64,000 nt of DNA. Source: Atopobium massiliense (GTDB lineage Bacteria; Actinomycetota; Coriobacteriia; Coriobacteriales; Atopobiaceae). Under the pieces are notes generated by a model. That model worked only from the letters and a program-made list of their open reading frames with translations, did no database searches and was not told the DNA's origin. Shown here in pieces: positions 1 through 9,303 of the stretch. Each line of letters starts with the position of its first letter. Position 1 is the stretch's first letter. The position numbers and the translations under genes were made by a program. The stretch covers positions 82,051 through 146,050 of the forward strand of contig OPYK01000002.1 in the NCBI GenBank assembly GCA_900343135.1. Reading direction: 5' to 3'.

Positions 1-991
1 TTGCCTGCGACGATTTAAGCTGAGCATCAAGTGCAACACCAGCAAGCAACAGCTCCTCAAGCTCACCTTGTGCAAAGAGCCGCGCCCAGCCGCTATAACG
101 TTTTTGCTGCCATGCCTGAATGTGCAGCGCAGACAAAATATGTCCCGCATCACCCCGCGCTGTGCACGCCCGCGCGCACATAAGCGCACGAATACGCTGC
201 ACCATAAGACGCGCAAGCTGAATAGGTGAACTTGTGCTTTTAAGCTGCGCATATGCTGCAAGCGCCTGGGCTTTATTGCGCGCGCTGAGCGCATCTAAAA
301 ACTTCCACGGCGTAACTTCGGCGGTGCTATCAACAAGCACACACACGTCTTCGCGGGTAACACGAAGCAATGCCGGCGCGCCAGTGCCAGCAGCAGCGGT
401 TGCATCCACGGTGGAGCGTGACGCCTGCCGTGCATACATATGCGCCGCAATCATTTCAATTTGGCAGGTAAGCATGCGCGGCTGCGCACCTACACGTCCT
501 ATAAGCTCGGCTATTGCGTTTGCATCAAACTGCAGGTTTTTGCTACGCGCTACGCGCTCAACAAATACTGGTACCTCTTCTTTTTGAGCTGCCGCACACG
601 GAATAATGGCTTTTTGCCCTACGTGTGCTACTGCCTTATAAAGCGCGGTATTTTTTGCCATTTTTGTTGCCGAAAGAAACAACACACAATGCGTATTGGG
701 GTTTTGTACATACGAAACAAGCTGACTTAGCATATCACGAGCAAGCGCGTCAACGTTAAACAACACAACTATGCGCACATCATCGCCCATTGGCATAGCC
801 ATACAGCACGAAAGAACCTCCGAGATGTCACTGAGCTGCTGCGCATCGTACTCGTTATAGTTAAAAAACGCATACGCATCAAGCAAATAGGTGCGAAGCC
901 GCGATGCAGCGCGTTTAATTTTTACATCGTCGCTACCAACAGCAAGATATACATTCATAAGATTAGCAAGGTTTACGCGTGCTTGTTCCAC
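1..991 (-). CDS. holA: DNA polymerase III delta subunit (partial, 3' end outside window)
   Basis: Clamp-loader delta subunit; it opens the beta sliding clamp during loading. The translated frame runs open from a GTG at 991 to the window edge (330 codons). It begins VEQARVNLANLMNVYLAVG and later contains PWKFLDALSARNKAQAL and ILSALHIQAWQQKRYSGWA, typical of HolA domains II and III. The start is uncertain: GTG at 991 leaves 11 residues before the conserved YLAVGSDD, while the ATG at 958 would cut just before it. It lies 13 bp after the comEC stop, the usual comEA-comEC-holA order, so cotranscription is likely. The N-terminal P-loop-like region is degenerate, as is normal for delta. Confidence 0.88.
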   Translation of the reverse strand, partial: MEQARVNLANLMNVYLAVGSDDVKIKRAASRLRTYLLDAYAFFNYNEYDAQQLSDISEVLSCCMAMPMGDDVRIVVLFNVDALARDMLSQLVSYVQNPNTHCVLFLSATKMAKNTALYKAVAHVGQKAIIPCAAAQKEEVPVFVERVARSKNLQFDANAIAELIGRVGAQPRMLTCQIEMIAAHMYARQASRSTVDATAAAGTGAPALLRVTREDVCVLVDSTAEVTPWKFLDALSARNKAQALAAYAQLKSTSSPIQLARLMVQRIRALMCARACTARGDAGHILSALHIQAWQQKRYSGWARLFAQGELEELLLAGVALDAQLKSSQA

Positions 992-1004
992 GATGGCCAA
1001 CTTT

Positions 1005-3032
1005 CTACAACGTAGCGTATCGTTTAATAACGATACCACACAACACCACCGCGCACGCACATGCAACTAAACTCCAAAGGTAGCTGCACGCAATAGACGC
1101 GCCTGGAACCTGCGCAAACGCGCCAAGAATGCTACAGGTGCACAAGGCGGGCACGTCGATAAAAACCGCGCAGACGCTGCGTATAAGCGCTCCTCCAATC
1201 ATGCCGGACGCTACGGTTACGGCTGCAATGCACACAGCTGCAACCATAAAATAGTGCATGATGAAAGGCACCAGCAGTACATTTACCACAATGCCAATAA
1301 CAGACACGCTGCGAAACGCAAGAATGGTATATGCAAGGCAGCTAAGCTGCGCTGCAAGTGTAGTAGCAATTGTATTGGCAAGCGTGTTTGATAATGATGA
1401 AGCGCGCGTGTGATGTTTAGAACGCTGCGCATGATTGCTGCGCAGAACTCTCCAGCAACGCTCAAGAATCGATCGGATATGCGCAGGTAAACACCCGTCA
1501 TCGATGTTATATTCCAGTGCAGAAACAACACCTCTTTGCGTACTGGCGCAAAACCCCTGCAAACACGCAGCAAAGGGGCGCGCAAAGAGTGCAATCCCAT
1601 GTACGCAGAGCATGGATAAGATAAAAGCGGGCTGAACGACGCAGCTGTTATCCGCCACAATCATAACGATGCCAACGCAGCTAAGTGAAGAGAGGGTATG
1701 TTTTCTGCGATGAAGCACGCTGCACACACACTGCACGCACACAAGCATGCAGGCGCGTACAACCGAAATGGATGCACCGCTCAGTACGCAAAACACAAGG
1801 CACACGCACAAACAAAGGAGCTGCTGCGCGGCGTGAGGCACAGCAATGCGTTTAAGAAGCGAAGTTATAATAACGCTCAGCATAGCAAGATGAGCGCCCG
1901 AAACACTAATAACGTGCGCGATGCCGCAGGTAACAAAGAGTTCATTAAGATGGTTGGCATAAAGCGGCGCGCGATAGCCAAGAACACCTGCCGCAGCAAG
2001 CGCACGTAAGGACAAGACAGACATATCGCTCTTTGCAGACACAGCCTCGCGCGACAATGCACCCGCATCGGTTTTTCCCAATGCTGCAGAGTGGGGCGCC
2101 GCTGCGCGGATAGGTGAAGGAAGCTGCAGCAACGCCTCAGTGCACGCATACCGCAAGGCAGAAAGCGCGCCCACAACAGAGCGCGGCCAGCGGCGAACAT
2201 GCACCTTGCCTGGCGTAAGTTTAAGCGTTGTACCACGTGCAATAGAAGATAGCTGCGCGGTTGTACACGGAACAGGCGCAAGTGTTGCATCGAGCGTAAG
2301 CTCCTCACCTTGAACATATTCTTGCGAAAAGGAAACATGGGCAAAAAGCGCAGGTGTTGGTATAAATTCGCCTTCGGTACAATACGTGGCAGTAGATTCT
2401 TTGGCTTGAAGCGTCTTACACCTGCTGTCTGCATGGGCGGCGCGGGTGGCACCATGTGGAGATTGATAGCCAATAATACGTACGCGCGATACGTACGAAC
2501 CAAAGCGCTTATATGCATCGGATACCATCTGCACACGCACAGGCGCATGATGCACCGTTTCGCAAAGCTGCACTGTATTACGTGCTGTAGTGTAGAGTGA
2601 AAAAAGTGTAATTACACACCCTGTACTTATACCAACAACACACCACATAAAAGAGCTTGCTATACGCCTATAAAGCTGCGCGTGCGTATGCCACACGCAC
2701 ACATGTGCCGCCCACGCCGCGCATGCTGAAATACAAAGCGAGCACACCAGGCACACAAGCACCATGCGGCCGTCCCATGTGCCCACCAATGCGCTGCACG
2801 CGCATCGAATTGGCGCTGCAGCGAACGCGTCGCTAAACGTATGCTGAACAAGAACACACGATTGGCGCATATATGCACAGCTTAGATGCAGCGCAGCATA
2901 GCAGATACACACACCCGGAATATAAGTGCGCATATTCGCTGGATAGAGCGAAGAACGCTGCACGCGAGCACCAGGATATAGTGCAGGTATGTCTTGCGTT
3001 TCACGCACGCGTGCGCGTGTGTACGCCCCCAT
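1005..3032 (-). CDS. comEC: ComEC/Rec2 DNA-uptake channel, lacking the metallo-beta-lactamase domain
   Basis: Polytopic membrane channel that passes single-stranded DNA into the cytoplasm during transformation. The central competence domain carries the hallmark HVISVSGAHLAML, followed by many hydrophobic segments. The start ATG at 3032 has a strong ribosome site (GAGGTG, 5-6 nt upstream), so upstream TTG/ATG options were not used. The protein is about 675 aa and ends in membrane segments at RYATL. The C-terminal metallo-beta-lactamase (HxHxDH) domain of many ComEC proteins is absent, and holA follows immediately, leaving no room for it. Unusually Cys-rich. comEA lies directly upstream. The role assignment is secure; activity without the nuclease-like domain is unknown. 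Confidence 0.85.
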   Translation of the reverse strand: MGAYTRARVRETQDIPALYPGARVQRSSLYPANMRTYIPGVCICYAALHLSCAYMRQSCVLVQHTFSDAFAAAPIRCACSALVGTWDGRMVLVCLVCSLCISACAAWAAHVCVWHTHAQLYRRIASSFMWCVVGISTGCVITLFSLYTTARNTVQLCETVHHAPVRVQMVSDAYKRFGSYVSRVRIIGYQSPHGATRAAHADSRCKTLQAKESTATYCTEGEFIPTPALFAHVSFSQEYVQGEELTLDATLAPVPCTTAQLSSIARGTTLKLTPGKVHVRRWPRSVVGALSALRYACTEALLQLPSPIRAAAPHSAALGKTDAGALSREAVSAKSDMSVLSLRALAAAGVLGYRAPLYANHLNELFVTCGIAHVISVSGAHLAMLSVIITSLLKRIAVPHAAQQLLCLCVCLVFCVLSGASISVVRACMLVCVQCVCSVLHRRKHTLSSLSCVGIVMIVADNSCVVQPAFILSMLCVHGIALFARPFAACLQGFCASTQRGVVSALEYNIDDGCLPAHIRSILERCWRVLRSNHAQRSKHHTRASSLSNTLANTIATTLAAQLSCLAYTILAFRSVSVIGIVVNVLLVPFIMHYFMVAAVCIAAVTVASGMIGGALIRSVCAVFIDVPALCTCSILGAFAQVPGASIACSYLWSLVACACAVVLCGIVIKRYATL

Positions 3033-3087
3033 AGCTTCACCTCGTTTCCCGTTACAGCGCTGCGTGCAAATGCAGCGCCATATGCAG

Positions 3088-4062
3088 CTACAGTACAATG
3101 TGCGGCTTTATTTTTTCTAACTTCTTTTTACCAATGCCCTTAACGCGCATAAGATCCTCAAGGCGCTTAAATTTTCCGTGCTGAGCGCGGTCGGCAACAA
3201 TATGTTGCGCGGTGCTCGGCCCAATGCCGGGAATTGTTTCCAAATTAGCTGCGGACGCCTTATTAATTGATATTTTTCCAGCTCGCGGGCTCGCATGCGC
3301 GTTTTGTGTATCACCTTTTGCAGCTTTACCACCCGCGCGCCCGCGCGAAGATGAAGCGCCGCCACGCACACGCCCCGACCCAGCGGACGGAGCAGCGCCA
3401 TCATCTCCAGCACGAGCATTGTCCGTAGCGTCATCAGTGTTTGGCGCTCCCCGTGCAGGAATAGTTACTTTTTCGCCATCTTGCATAAGCTCCGCTACGT
3501 TTACGCAGGTCATGTCTGCATCGCTCGTAACGCCACCTGCAGCAGCAATGGCATCGTTAATGCGATGTTCCGTGGCAGAGAGCGTGTATAAGCCAGGTTT
3601 TTTCACGCAGCCATCAACATGTACCACAACTGCACCTTCTGTTTCGTCGCGACGCGCATCGGCAGCGTCACCTGCAGCTGCAGCAGAGCCTGATGCGGTG
3701 CCAGCATCGCCACCAGTACGTTCGCCCGTATTCTTTTTTGACGCGCCGGCAGAGGCAGGTGCACCTTTGGCGGTACTGTCAAACGCGCCTGCCGTGGCAG
3801 GAAGCTGCAGTGCAGGCTCAGCATAGCCAACAAGTATCACAGCAGCAACTACAAGCGCGGCAATGCCACACCCAAGCACATACGGATTTTTTTGAGAAAA
3901 CCACGTCGCCAGGCGTGCACCAAATCCAATGCCGCGGCGAGCGGGCGCGCGTGCTGATGCAGGTGCATCCAAAAGAGCACCGGTACGTGCAGATACGCGC
4001 GCAGGCACGCGCGGTCGTGTGCGCTGCGATATAGGTACTGTGTTATCGGGTAATTGAGCCAT
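3088..4062 (-). CDS. comEA: ComEA-type DNA-binding competence protein
   Basis: Membrane-anchored double-stranded DNA receptor that hands DNA to ComEC. 324 aa: a basic cytoplasmic N-terminus (about 1-70), one membrane segment near 75-95, a long Ala/Gly/Thr-rich linker, an SLBB domain (VVVHVDGCVKKPGLYTL, about 145-200), a second low-complexity linker and a C-terminal helix-hairpin-helix pair (INKASAANLETIPGIGPSTA and MRVKGIGKKKLEKI). ATG at 4062 has AAGGGAC five bases upstream. The N-terminal cytoplasmic extension and the linkers make it longer than the usual ComEA of about 200 aa. comEC starts about 55 bp downstream, so the two form an operon. Confidence 0.92.
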   Translation of the reverse strand: MAQLPDNTVPISQRTRPRVPARVSARTGALLDAPASARAPARRGIGFGARLATWFSQKNPYVLGCGIAALVVAAVILVGYAEPALQLPATAGAFDSTAKGAPASAGASKKNTGERTGGDAGTASGSAAAAGDAADARRDETEGAVVVHVDGCVKKPGLYTLSATEHRINDAIAAAGGVTSDADMTCVNVAELMQDGEKVTIPARGAPNTDDATDNARAGDDGAAPSAGSGRVRGGASSSRGRAGGKAAKGDTQNAHASPRAGKISINKASAANLETIPGIGPSTAQHIVADRAQHGKFKRLEDLMRVKGIGKKKLEKIKPHIVL

Positions 4063-4396
4063 GAGTTGTCCCTTCGATACGCGCTATGCATATCGTACGG
4101 TACTAACACTCAAAAAACCCGTGCGGCGCACATTATTGGTGCTATGCGGCAGATGTACCATGCACGTAGCTTGCATGCAATGTGAAGATAGCATGAAACG
4201 CACAAATAACCGCGCATGTGCGCAGCTAGAAGCCACTATAAAAAAAGAGCACGCCAACATAAAACTTAGCGTACTCATTTTCTCCATATGATGATTGATG
4301 TAAGGCAAACGCCGCACACACGATGTTCACGGTTGGACACAGCGCTGCAGGCATATCCAGCGCACAACCAGCGTATACCCAGCGCTCGCCCGCCCG
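4063..4396. other. Intergenic region between comEA and thiI
   Basis: About 330 bp without a convincing gene. It must hold the comEA promoter on the minus strand, but no hexamer pair is clear. A small minus-strand frame (4084-4284) starts near a GGAG and has a hydrophobic N-terminus, but codon use and low complexity do not convince me that it is real. Confidence 0.5.
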
Positions 4397-5710
4397 CTAC
4401 GCCGTAAGCGTTGCGTGAAAGTCTTTTTTCTCCTTGGGCGCACGATAACTTATGCACTGAGAAAAATCAACGTATTCAATAGCCTCTACCAACGAATCTA
4501 TCATGGCGTTATGGTCAAACGAATCCCAGGCAGCGTGCACCATCGAAGGCTTTGCGTGTGTTTCGGGATTTTTAGGCATAAACAGCGTGCAGCAATCGGG
4601 CGTAGGCTGGCAGCTTACATCAAAGGTGCCAATACGCTGCGCTTGTGCAATAATTTCCTGCTTATCAGAACCAATAAGCGGACGGAATACCGGTAGCGTA
4701 ACCATTTCGTTTACCACGGCAATATTATCAAGCGTTTGCGACGCCACCTGACCAAGCGACTCACCCGTTACCAGGGCTTTTGCTCCTTCAATATGAGCAA
4801 TACGCTCAGCTACCGCAAACATAATGCGCCGGTAGCAAATAATGCGCAACGACTGCGGAACAACAAGCGAAATTTCGCGCTGAACCTCACCCATAGGACA
4901 CACGTACAAACGACCAACACAGCCGTAGGGCTCAAGCGCACGGATAATATCCTGCGTGAGGTATTCGCTGGTATCTGCCACCATGGGGCGCCCAGAAAAG
5001 TGAATAGGCACACAAATGGCGCCGCGCCTCCCCACTTGCCAGCACGCAACAGGCGAATCAAAACCGCTCGAGAGCATAACCATAACTTTGCCAGCCGTAC
5101 CAACTGGCAAGCCACCTATGCCTACCTGCGTAATTGCTGCGTCTTCGTCTACATCGAAACTATCACGCGCGCCAAAACCCGCCACATGGTAGCCACGCTC
5201 AAGCGACGCGTACACATACACAACGTTGTTAACCACGGTAACGTGCACGGTTACATCGGGCGCCTTCATCTGTACGCGCTTGTGCGGAAACGCTTCGCAC
5301 AAGGCATCGCCAATAAGCGTATTAAGCTCGAGCGTGTGATATGCAATGGTTGAGGACGATTTATGAGCATGCACCTTAAAGGAAGAAAATTCACCCACAC
5401 GAGAAAGCACCGAAACCGCAAGAAAACGCATGTCATCAAGGGTAGGTGCACACTCGTACGCAAGTGAAACGCGCGCTACGCCTGGCACACACGCTGCTTT
5501 GCGTGCAAGCTCAAGTGAAGCAGAACCCTCATGTACGCGCACCAAAATATGCCCTGAAATGCGCTTTGGCTGCTCAATATGAAACGACTTAAGCGCATGA
5601 TGCAGGTTGTCACTCAGCTGCGCTTCAAATTTTTTGCGGTTTTTACCCTTAAGCCCAATTTCATGATAGTGGAGCAAACACACGCGTGTATATGATGAAA
5701 GTTGTTGCAT
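4397..5710 (-). CDS. thiI: tRNA 4-thiouridine synthetase ThiI
   Basis: Adenylates U8 of tRNA for sulfur insertion (4-thiouridine) and can feed thiamine thiazole synthesis. 437 aa: N-terminal ferredoxin-like/THUMP region (LLHYHEIGLKGKNRKKFE) and a PP-loop ATPase domain with SSGFDSPVACW near residue 195, a variant of the usual SGGIDSP. It stops after the PP-loop domain, so the C-terminal rhodanese domain of the E. coli enzyme is missing. In such short ThiI forms sulfur comes directly from a dedicated cysteine desulfurase, and one lies at 17172-18368. ATG at 5710 follows AGGA. It lies downstream of the rpoZ terminator, so it has its own promoter. Confidence 0.93.
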   Translation of the reverse strand: MQQLSSYTRVCLLHYHEIGLKGKNRKKFEAQLSDNLHHALKSFHIEQPKRISGHILVRVHEGSASLELARKAACVPGVARVSLAYECAPTLDDMRFLAVSVLSRVGEFSSFKVHAHKSSSTIAYHTLELNTLIGDALCEAFPHKRVQMKAPDVTVHVTVVNNVVYVYASLERGYHVAGFGARDSFDVDEDAAITQVGIGGLPVGTAGKVMVMLSSGFDSPVACWQVGRRGAICVPIHFSGRPMVADTSEYLTQDIIRALEPYGCVGRLYVCPMGEVQREISLVVPQSLRIICYRRIMFAVAERIAHIEGAKALVTGESLGQVASQTLDNIAVVNEMVTLPVFRPLIGSDKQEIIAQAQRIGTFDVSCQPTPDCCTLFMPKNPETHAKPSMVHAAWDSFDHNAMIDSLVEAIEYVDFSQCISYRAPKEKKDFHATLTA

Positions 5711-5791
5711 AGTATCCTAAAACCTTATAACCGTCCGCGTATGCACCATGCCTATATCGTGCACGTATACGCCGCGAAAACTCATGAAGAG

Positions 5792-5826
5792 AAAAAACGC
5801 GCAACAGGGCATGCTACCCTTGCGCG
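5792..5826 (-). terminator. Rho-independent terminator after mihF-gmk-rpoZ
   Basis: On the minus strand CGCGCAA pairs with TTGCGCG, extended by GGG/CCC across a two-base bulge, and is followed by six T. It lies about 110 bp after the rpoZ stop and before thiI, so it ends the mihF operon. Confidence 0.8.
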
Positions 5827-5937
5827 CGCTAACAATCAAAGCACAATTACACAATTACACTGTACATCAAAACACCTAAACCGTCACAAGCCGCAGCACG
5901 AGCAATGAATGCACGCGGTGTAATGCGTGTAACCAGC

Positions 5938-6249
5938 TTATAAATTGTGCTCAACAACTGCGTTGGAATTACGCAGTTCTTCGTCAAACTCATCTTTTAT
6001 ATAGGTAAGACAACCATCGTTAATTTCTTTCATGGCAGCAGATACCAAATCCCTACCCGAGATGTCGGTAGTAATGGTGTCGATGTCGTTAACCGAAGTA
6101 ACGCGCAGGTGCTGCGAGCGAATCATGCTCTTAAGATCGCACGCGCGCTTGGAAGCCATCGTGCACAGCAAAAACGGGTTTTGCTGCGTTTTGCTTAACA
6201 AACTGTCAATTTCGGGCTTAGTAATACTTGTTGCAGTATCAGATGCCAT
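5938..6249 (-). CDS. rpoZ: RNA polymerase omega subunit
   Basis: Small subunit that helps assemble RNA polymerase around beta-prime. 103 aa starting MASDTATSITKPEIDSLL. The conserved omega core (NPFLLCTMASKRACDLKSM) corresponds to the usual sequence around the KRARQ motif. The ATG at 6249 overlaps the gmk stop region, so it is translationally coupled. Gene order mihF-gmk-rpoZ is standard in Actinobacteria. The C-terminus (about 60-103) is acidic and diverged, ending VVEHNL. Confidence 0.88.
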   Translation of the reverse strand: MASDTATSITKPEIDSLLSKTQQNPFLLCTMASKRACDLKSMIRSQHLRVTSVNDIDTITTDISGRDLVSAAMKEINDGCLTYIKDEFDEELRNSNAVVEHNL

Positions 6250-6250
6250 A

Positions 6251-6826
6251 CTAGTTACGCTCCCTTGTTTCGCACATTTGAATAATTGATTGCAGTTTAG
6301 CAACTGCCTTATCAAGATTGTCGTTAACAATCGTAAAAGAATACCGAGGTGCAAGCTGCATTTCTTGAGCGGCATTATGCAAACGCAAGGCAAGCGACTG
6401 TTCGTCTTCGCTGCCTCGATGTACCAGGCGCTCTTTAAGCACTTGTAGTGATGGTGGCATAATAAAAATAAGAACGGCATCGGGATAAATTGCTTTTACG
6501 TTGAACGCACCTTGCGGGTCGATTTCGAAGATAACAGAACGACCCGTGTTAATATGCCGCTCTACTTCGCTTTTAAGGGTGCCATAGCAATGTCCGTGCA
6601 CGTGTGCCCATTCAAGAAATGCATCTTGTACTACTTTTTCGCTAAAAGCTTTGTCGGATAAAAAGTAATACGACTCGCCATCAACTTCTCCGTCACGTGG
6701 CTTTCGCGTAGTAGCCGAAACCGTCAAGGCAAGATTTGGCATGAGCTCGCGTATACGAGCAACAATAGTGCCCTTTCCTGCGCCTGACGGTCCTGAAATA
6801 ACAAATAAACGAGGTGTAGTTTCCAC
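6251..6826 (-). CDS. gmk: Guanylate kinase
   Basis: Phosphorylates GMP to GDP with ATP, which is essential for GTP and dGTP supply. 191 aa, full family length. P-loop GPSGAGKG at residues 12-19, the GMP-binding region SATTRKPRDGEVDGESYYF, and the lid segment with LVHRGSEDEQSLALRL. It starts with GTG at 6826, two bases after the mihF stop. rpoZ follows with its stop/start nearly overlapping, so mihF, gmk and rpoZ form one transcript. Confidence 0.97.
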   Translation of the reverse strand: METTPRLFVISGPSGAGKGTIVARIRELMPNLALTVSATTRKPRDGEVDGESYYFLSDKAFSEKVVQDAFLEWAHVHGHCYGTLKSEVERHINTGRSVIFEIDPQGAFNVKAIYPDAVLIFIMPPSLQVLKERLVHRGSEDEQSLALRLHNAAQEMQLAPRYSFTIVNDNLDKAVAKLQSIIQMCETRERN

Positions 6827-6828
6827 GG

Positions 6829-7137
6829 TTATTTAGAAAGAACCTCGATGAGCTGCTCACGTTGACGAGCGCCGAGACCCTTAACGCGGCGAGTAGCAGA
6901 AATGCCAAGCTCATCCATAATCTTTGAAGCTTTTGCTTTACCATAACCAGGAAGCGACTCGATAAGTGCAGAAACCTTCATACGAGTTGCAACTGCGTCG
7001 TCCGACTCAAGAACAGAGCTTAAAGTTACTTCGCCCTTTTTAATTTTCTCACGAAGCTCAGCGCGCGCATGACGAGCTGCTGCTGCCTTCTCCAGAGCTG
7101 CCTTACGCTGCTCATCAGTAAGCTGAGGTAATGCCAT
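6829..7137 (-). CDS. mihF: Actinobacterial integration host factor
   Basis: Nucleoid-associated DNA-binding protein of the Actinobacteria-specific family (mIHF, with a helix-two-turn-helix fold), unrelated to HU/IHF. 102 aa beginning MALPQLTDEQRKAALEKA, with the helical DNA-contacting motif LPGYGKAKASKIMDELGI and the C-terminal RRVKGLGARQREQLIE. ATG at 7137 follows an excellent GGAGG at five bases, which decides this start over an ATG-like codon 15 bp upstream. First gene of the mihF-gmk-rpoZ operon. It is a good taxonomic marker for this window. Confidence 0.95.
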   Translation of the reverse strand: MALPQLTDEQRKAALEKAAAARHARAELREKIKKGEVTLSSVLESDDAVATRMKVSALIESLPGYGKAKASKIMDELGISATRRVKGLGARQREQLIEVLSK

Positions 7138-7474
7138 CGTTCCTCCAAACATGTAGTGTTAGGTTAATGCCACATAACTAACAAAACTTTCATTACGTTG
7201 TGCAACCTTTTACGTGCACTCATATAGTTTGCTGATAACAAGCTAAATTTGCAAGCACTTTTTTGAAAAATCGCACGTCGATAGCGATATTACCACATTT
7301 CGCCACTGGTATACCCTGGTTTTTGTGCATTTTTGTAAAAAAAGTGTTACGAATCGCAAACCAGTTGAGTACCATAAGCGCCAGGGTACATCGCATACGC
7401 GCAGTACGTACGCGGTGAAACACCGTGCATACCCACTGCACGTACGCGCCGCAAACGTGCACAGTGTGCAGCTA
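7138..7474. other. Intergenic region between mihF and pyrF
   Basis: About 340 bp. It must contain the mihF promoter (minus strand) and the 3' end of the pyr operon. Several GC-rich inverted repeats built on CGTACGTG lie just after pyrF, but none has a clear T-run. No gene is supported. Confidence 0.5.
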
Positions 7475-8245
7475 CTAGCAGCGCTCCCAATCGGCTGCAA
7501 TCGCGTCAAAAGCCTCGCACATGTCGGGCGCTTGCAAAATGGGGCGACCAACAACAATATGCGTTGCGTGGTGACTTTTTGCAAACGACGGCGTAGCAAC
7601 ACGCTGCTGGTCGTTTGTTTCGCCATTAGTAAGACGAATGCCCGGCACCACAAACAAACCCTTGTGGCTAAACAGCTCAGAAAGACGTTCAACTTCCCAT
7701 GCCGAGCACACCATACCGTTAATACCAGCCTTTTTGGCAACGCGCGCGAGCGTTTCAACTTCATCAGCCACGGGCGCATGAATGCCAATATCGTTTAAGG
7801 CTTGCTCGTTCATTGACGTAAGCACCGAAATGGCAATAATGTTTGCGGCAGCTGCGCCGGCTTCGCGTGCCTCGTGAGCTGCAGTTATAGCGGCGTTCAT
7901 CATCTCATAGCCGCCAAGCGCGTGTATCGAAATAATATCGGCACCCGTTGCAATAGCGCTTTGGCACGCGCCGTGCACCTGGTGTGGAATGTCGTGTAGT
8001 TTAAGGTCGAGAAACACGTTGTAGCCCATGCTTTTAAGCTCGGCCACAATCGCTGGGCCTTCCTTGTAATACAAGGTCATCCCAACTTTAAGCCAGCGGG
8101 CACGCCCTTTAAGCGTGCGAGCAACATGAAGTGCTTCTTCCTTTGAACAATCGAGTGCAACAATAATGGCATCACGCGCATCGCTGGTGGCGCGACCGTC
8201 ACAGCTGCCGCTTGTTACCTGCGCATTGTGTGTATCTGTTAGCAT
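7475..8245 (-). CDS. pyrF: Orotidine 5'-phosphate decarboxylase
   Basis: Decarboxylates OMP to UMP, the last step of de novo pyrimidine synthesis. 256 aa. Catalytic signature VFLDLKLHDIPHQV (Asp-Lys-x-x-Asp type), substrate residues in IIVALDCS at the N-terminus and FVVPGIRL near the C-terminus, plus VVGRPI. ATG at 8245 has AGGAG seven bases upstream and overlaps the pyrD stop. Last gene of the pyr operon. Confidence 0.97.
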   Translation of the reverse strand: MLTDTHNAQVTSGSCDGRATSDARDAIIVALDCSKEEALHVARTLKGRARWLKVGMTLYYKEGPAIVAELKSMGYNVFLDLKLHDIPHQVHGACQSAIATGADIISIHALGGYEMMNAAITAAHEAREAGAAAANIIAISVLTSMNEQALNDIGIHAPVADEVETLARVAKKAGINGMVCSAWEVERLSELFSHKGLFVVPGIRLTNGETNDQQRVATPSFAKSHHATHIVVGRPILQAPDMCEAFDAIAADWERC

Positions 8246-9303
8246 CGTACCGCTCCTATTATTTCTGACATAGTTGATACGCCCTGACGTTGTGCCCACT
8301 GTTTAAACTCATGCAAAATACGGTGAGCGCTGGATGGGTCGTACAAATTGGCAAGACCAACCGACACCGCCGTAGCTCCTGCAAGCATAAACTCAGCAAC
8401 ATCTTCGCCGCAGGTAACGCCACCAACACCGCAAATAGGAATGTCAACGGCATTGTGCGCTTCCCACACCATACGCACCGCAATAGGATGAATAGCAGGG
8501 CCACTCATGCCGCCTGTTGGTCTGGAAATTTTGCTTTTGTAGGTATGTGTGTTAATAGCCATACCCGGAATAGAATTGATAAGCGTAAGCGCATCGGCAC
8601 CTTCCGACTCGCACGCTTTTGCAATCTCGGCAATGCGCTGAGCACCCATTTTAATGAGCAAGGGACGTGTGGTGCACGGACGAAGCGCGCGCACAATTTC
8701 CGCTGCTCCTTGCGGTGTTGCACCCATGGCAACGCCACCGCACGCAATATTTGGACAGCTGATATTAATTTCAAACCCGCTGGCAAACGGCGCGTGCTCT
8801 TCAAAATACAAAAGCGCCGCCTTATACTCATCAATGGCATGGCCAGCAACCTGGCAAATTACCTTGCACCCGCGCTGAGAAAGCGATGTTAAATAGGCGC
8901 CGTATTGTTCAAGCAAACCCGCAACACCCGGATTTTGCAAGCCAACCGAGTTGATAACGCCGCTTGTAACTTCACACATACGCGGCGCGGGATTTCCCGG
9001 CCACGCCTCGATAGCTGCACCTTTTGTGGTAATAGCACCAAGCTCCGCTACGTTGTAAAATGCTTCGAAGGGCTCAGCTGCCGCAAACGTACCCGAAGCA
9101 GTGTTCACTGGGTTTGCCATGTGAATGCCGCCGAGATTAACCGAAAAATCGATTGCACTCGTGTCACACGTGTCGCACGTGTCACCCTCGTTATCCGCGG
9201 CGCTCGTGTCGCTCATACATGGATGCAAATGCACCTCTTCGCCTACAACAGTGCGCATAATTTCATCGTGTAATTCATCGGTATGACAACAATGCGCTAC
9301 CAT
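8239..9303 (-). CDS. pyrD: Dihydroorotate dehydrogenase, type 1B catalytic subunit
   Basis: FMN enzyme that oxidises dihydroorotate to orotate and, through PyrK, passes electrons to NAD. 354 aa with a TIM-barrel containing NPVNTASGTF, NSVGLQNPGV, EINISCPNI (catalytic Cys region) and CGVGGVTCGEDV. The start is decided by AAAGGAGG four bases before ATG 9303. This gives a roughly 45-residue N-terminal extension before VNLGGIHMANP that is acidic and holds a short DTCDTCDTS repeat, unusual for the family. It overlaps pyrK by 7 bp, as expected for a coupled heterotetramer. Confidence 0.96.
   Translation of the reverse strand: MVAHCCHTDELHDEIMRTVVGEEVHLHPCMSDTSAADNEGDTCDTCDTSAIDFSVNLGGIHMANPVNTASGTFAAAEPFEAFYNVAELGAITTKGAAIEAWPGNPAPRMCEVTSGVINSVGLQNPGVAGLLEQYGAYLTSLSQRGCKVICQVAGHAIDEYKAALLYFEEHAPFASGFEINISCPNIACGGVAMGATPQGAAEIVRALRPCTTRPLLIKMGAQRIAEIAKACESEGADALTLINSIPGMAINTHTYKSKISRPTGGMSGPAIHPIAVRMVWEAHNAVDIPICGVGGVTCGEDVAEFMLAGATAVSVGLANLYDPSSAHRILHEFKQWAQRQGVSTMSEIIGAVRC

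Noticed and set aside
991-1010. A frameshifted metallo-beta-lactamase domain of ComEC hidden after its stop
   Set aside because: The bases after the stop belong to holA, whose frame is continuous and well conserved to the window edge.
3033-3098. Longer comEC starting at an upstream TTG
   Set aside because: It would overlap comEA and lacks a ribosome site, while the ATG at 3032 has GAGGTG at the right distance.
4084-4284. Small minus-strand frame with a hydrophobic N-terminus between comEA and thiI
   Set aside because: It has a possible GGAG site, but the composition is unlike its neighbours, no motif is seen, and it occupies the space where the comEA promoter must lie.
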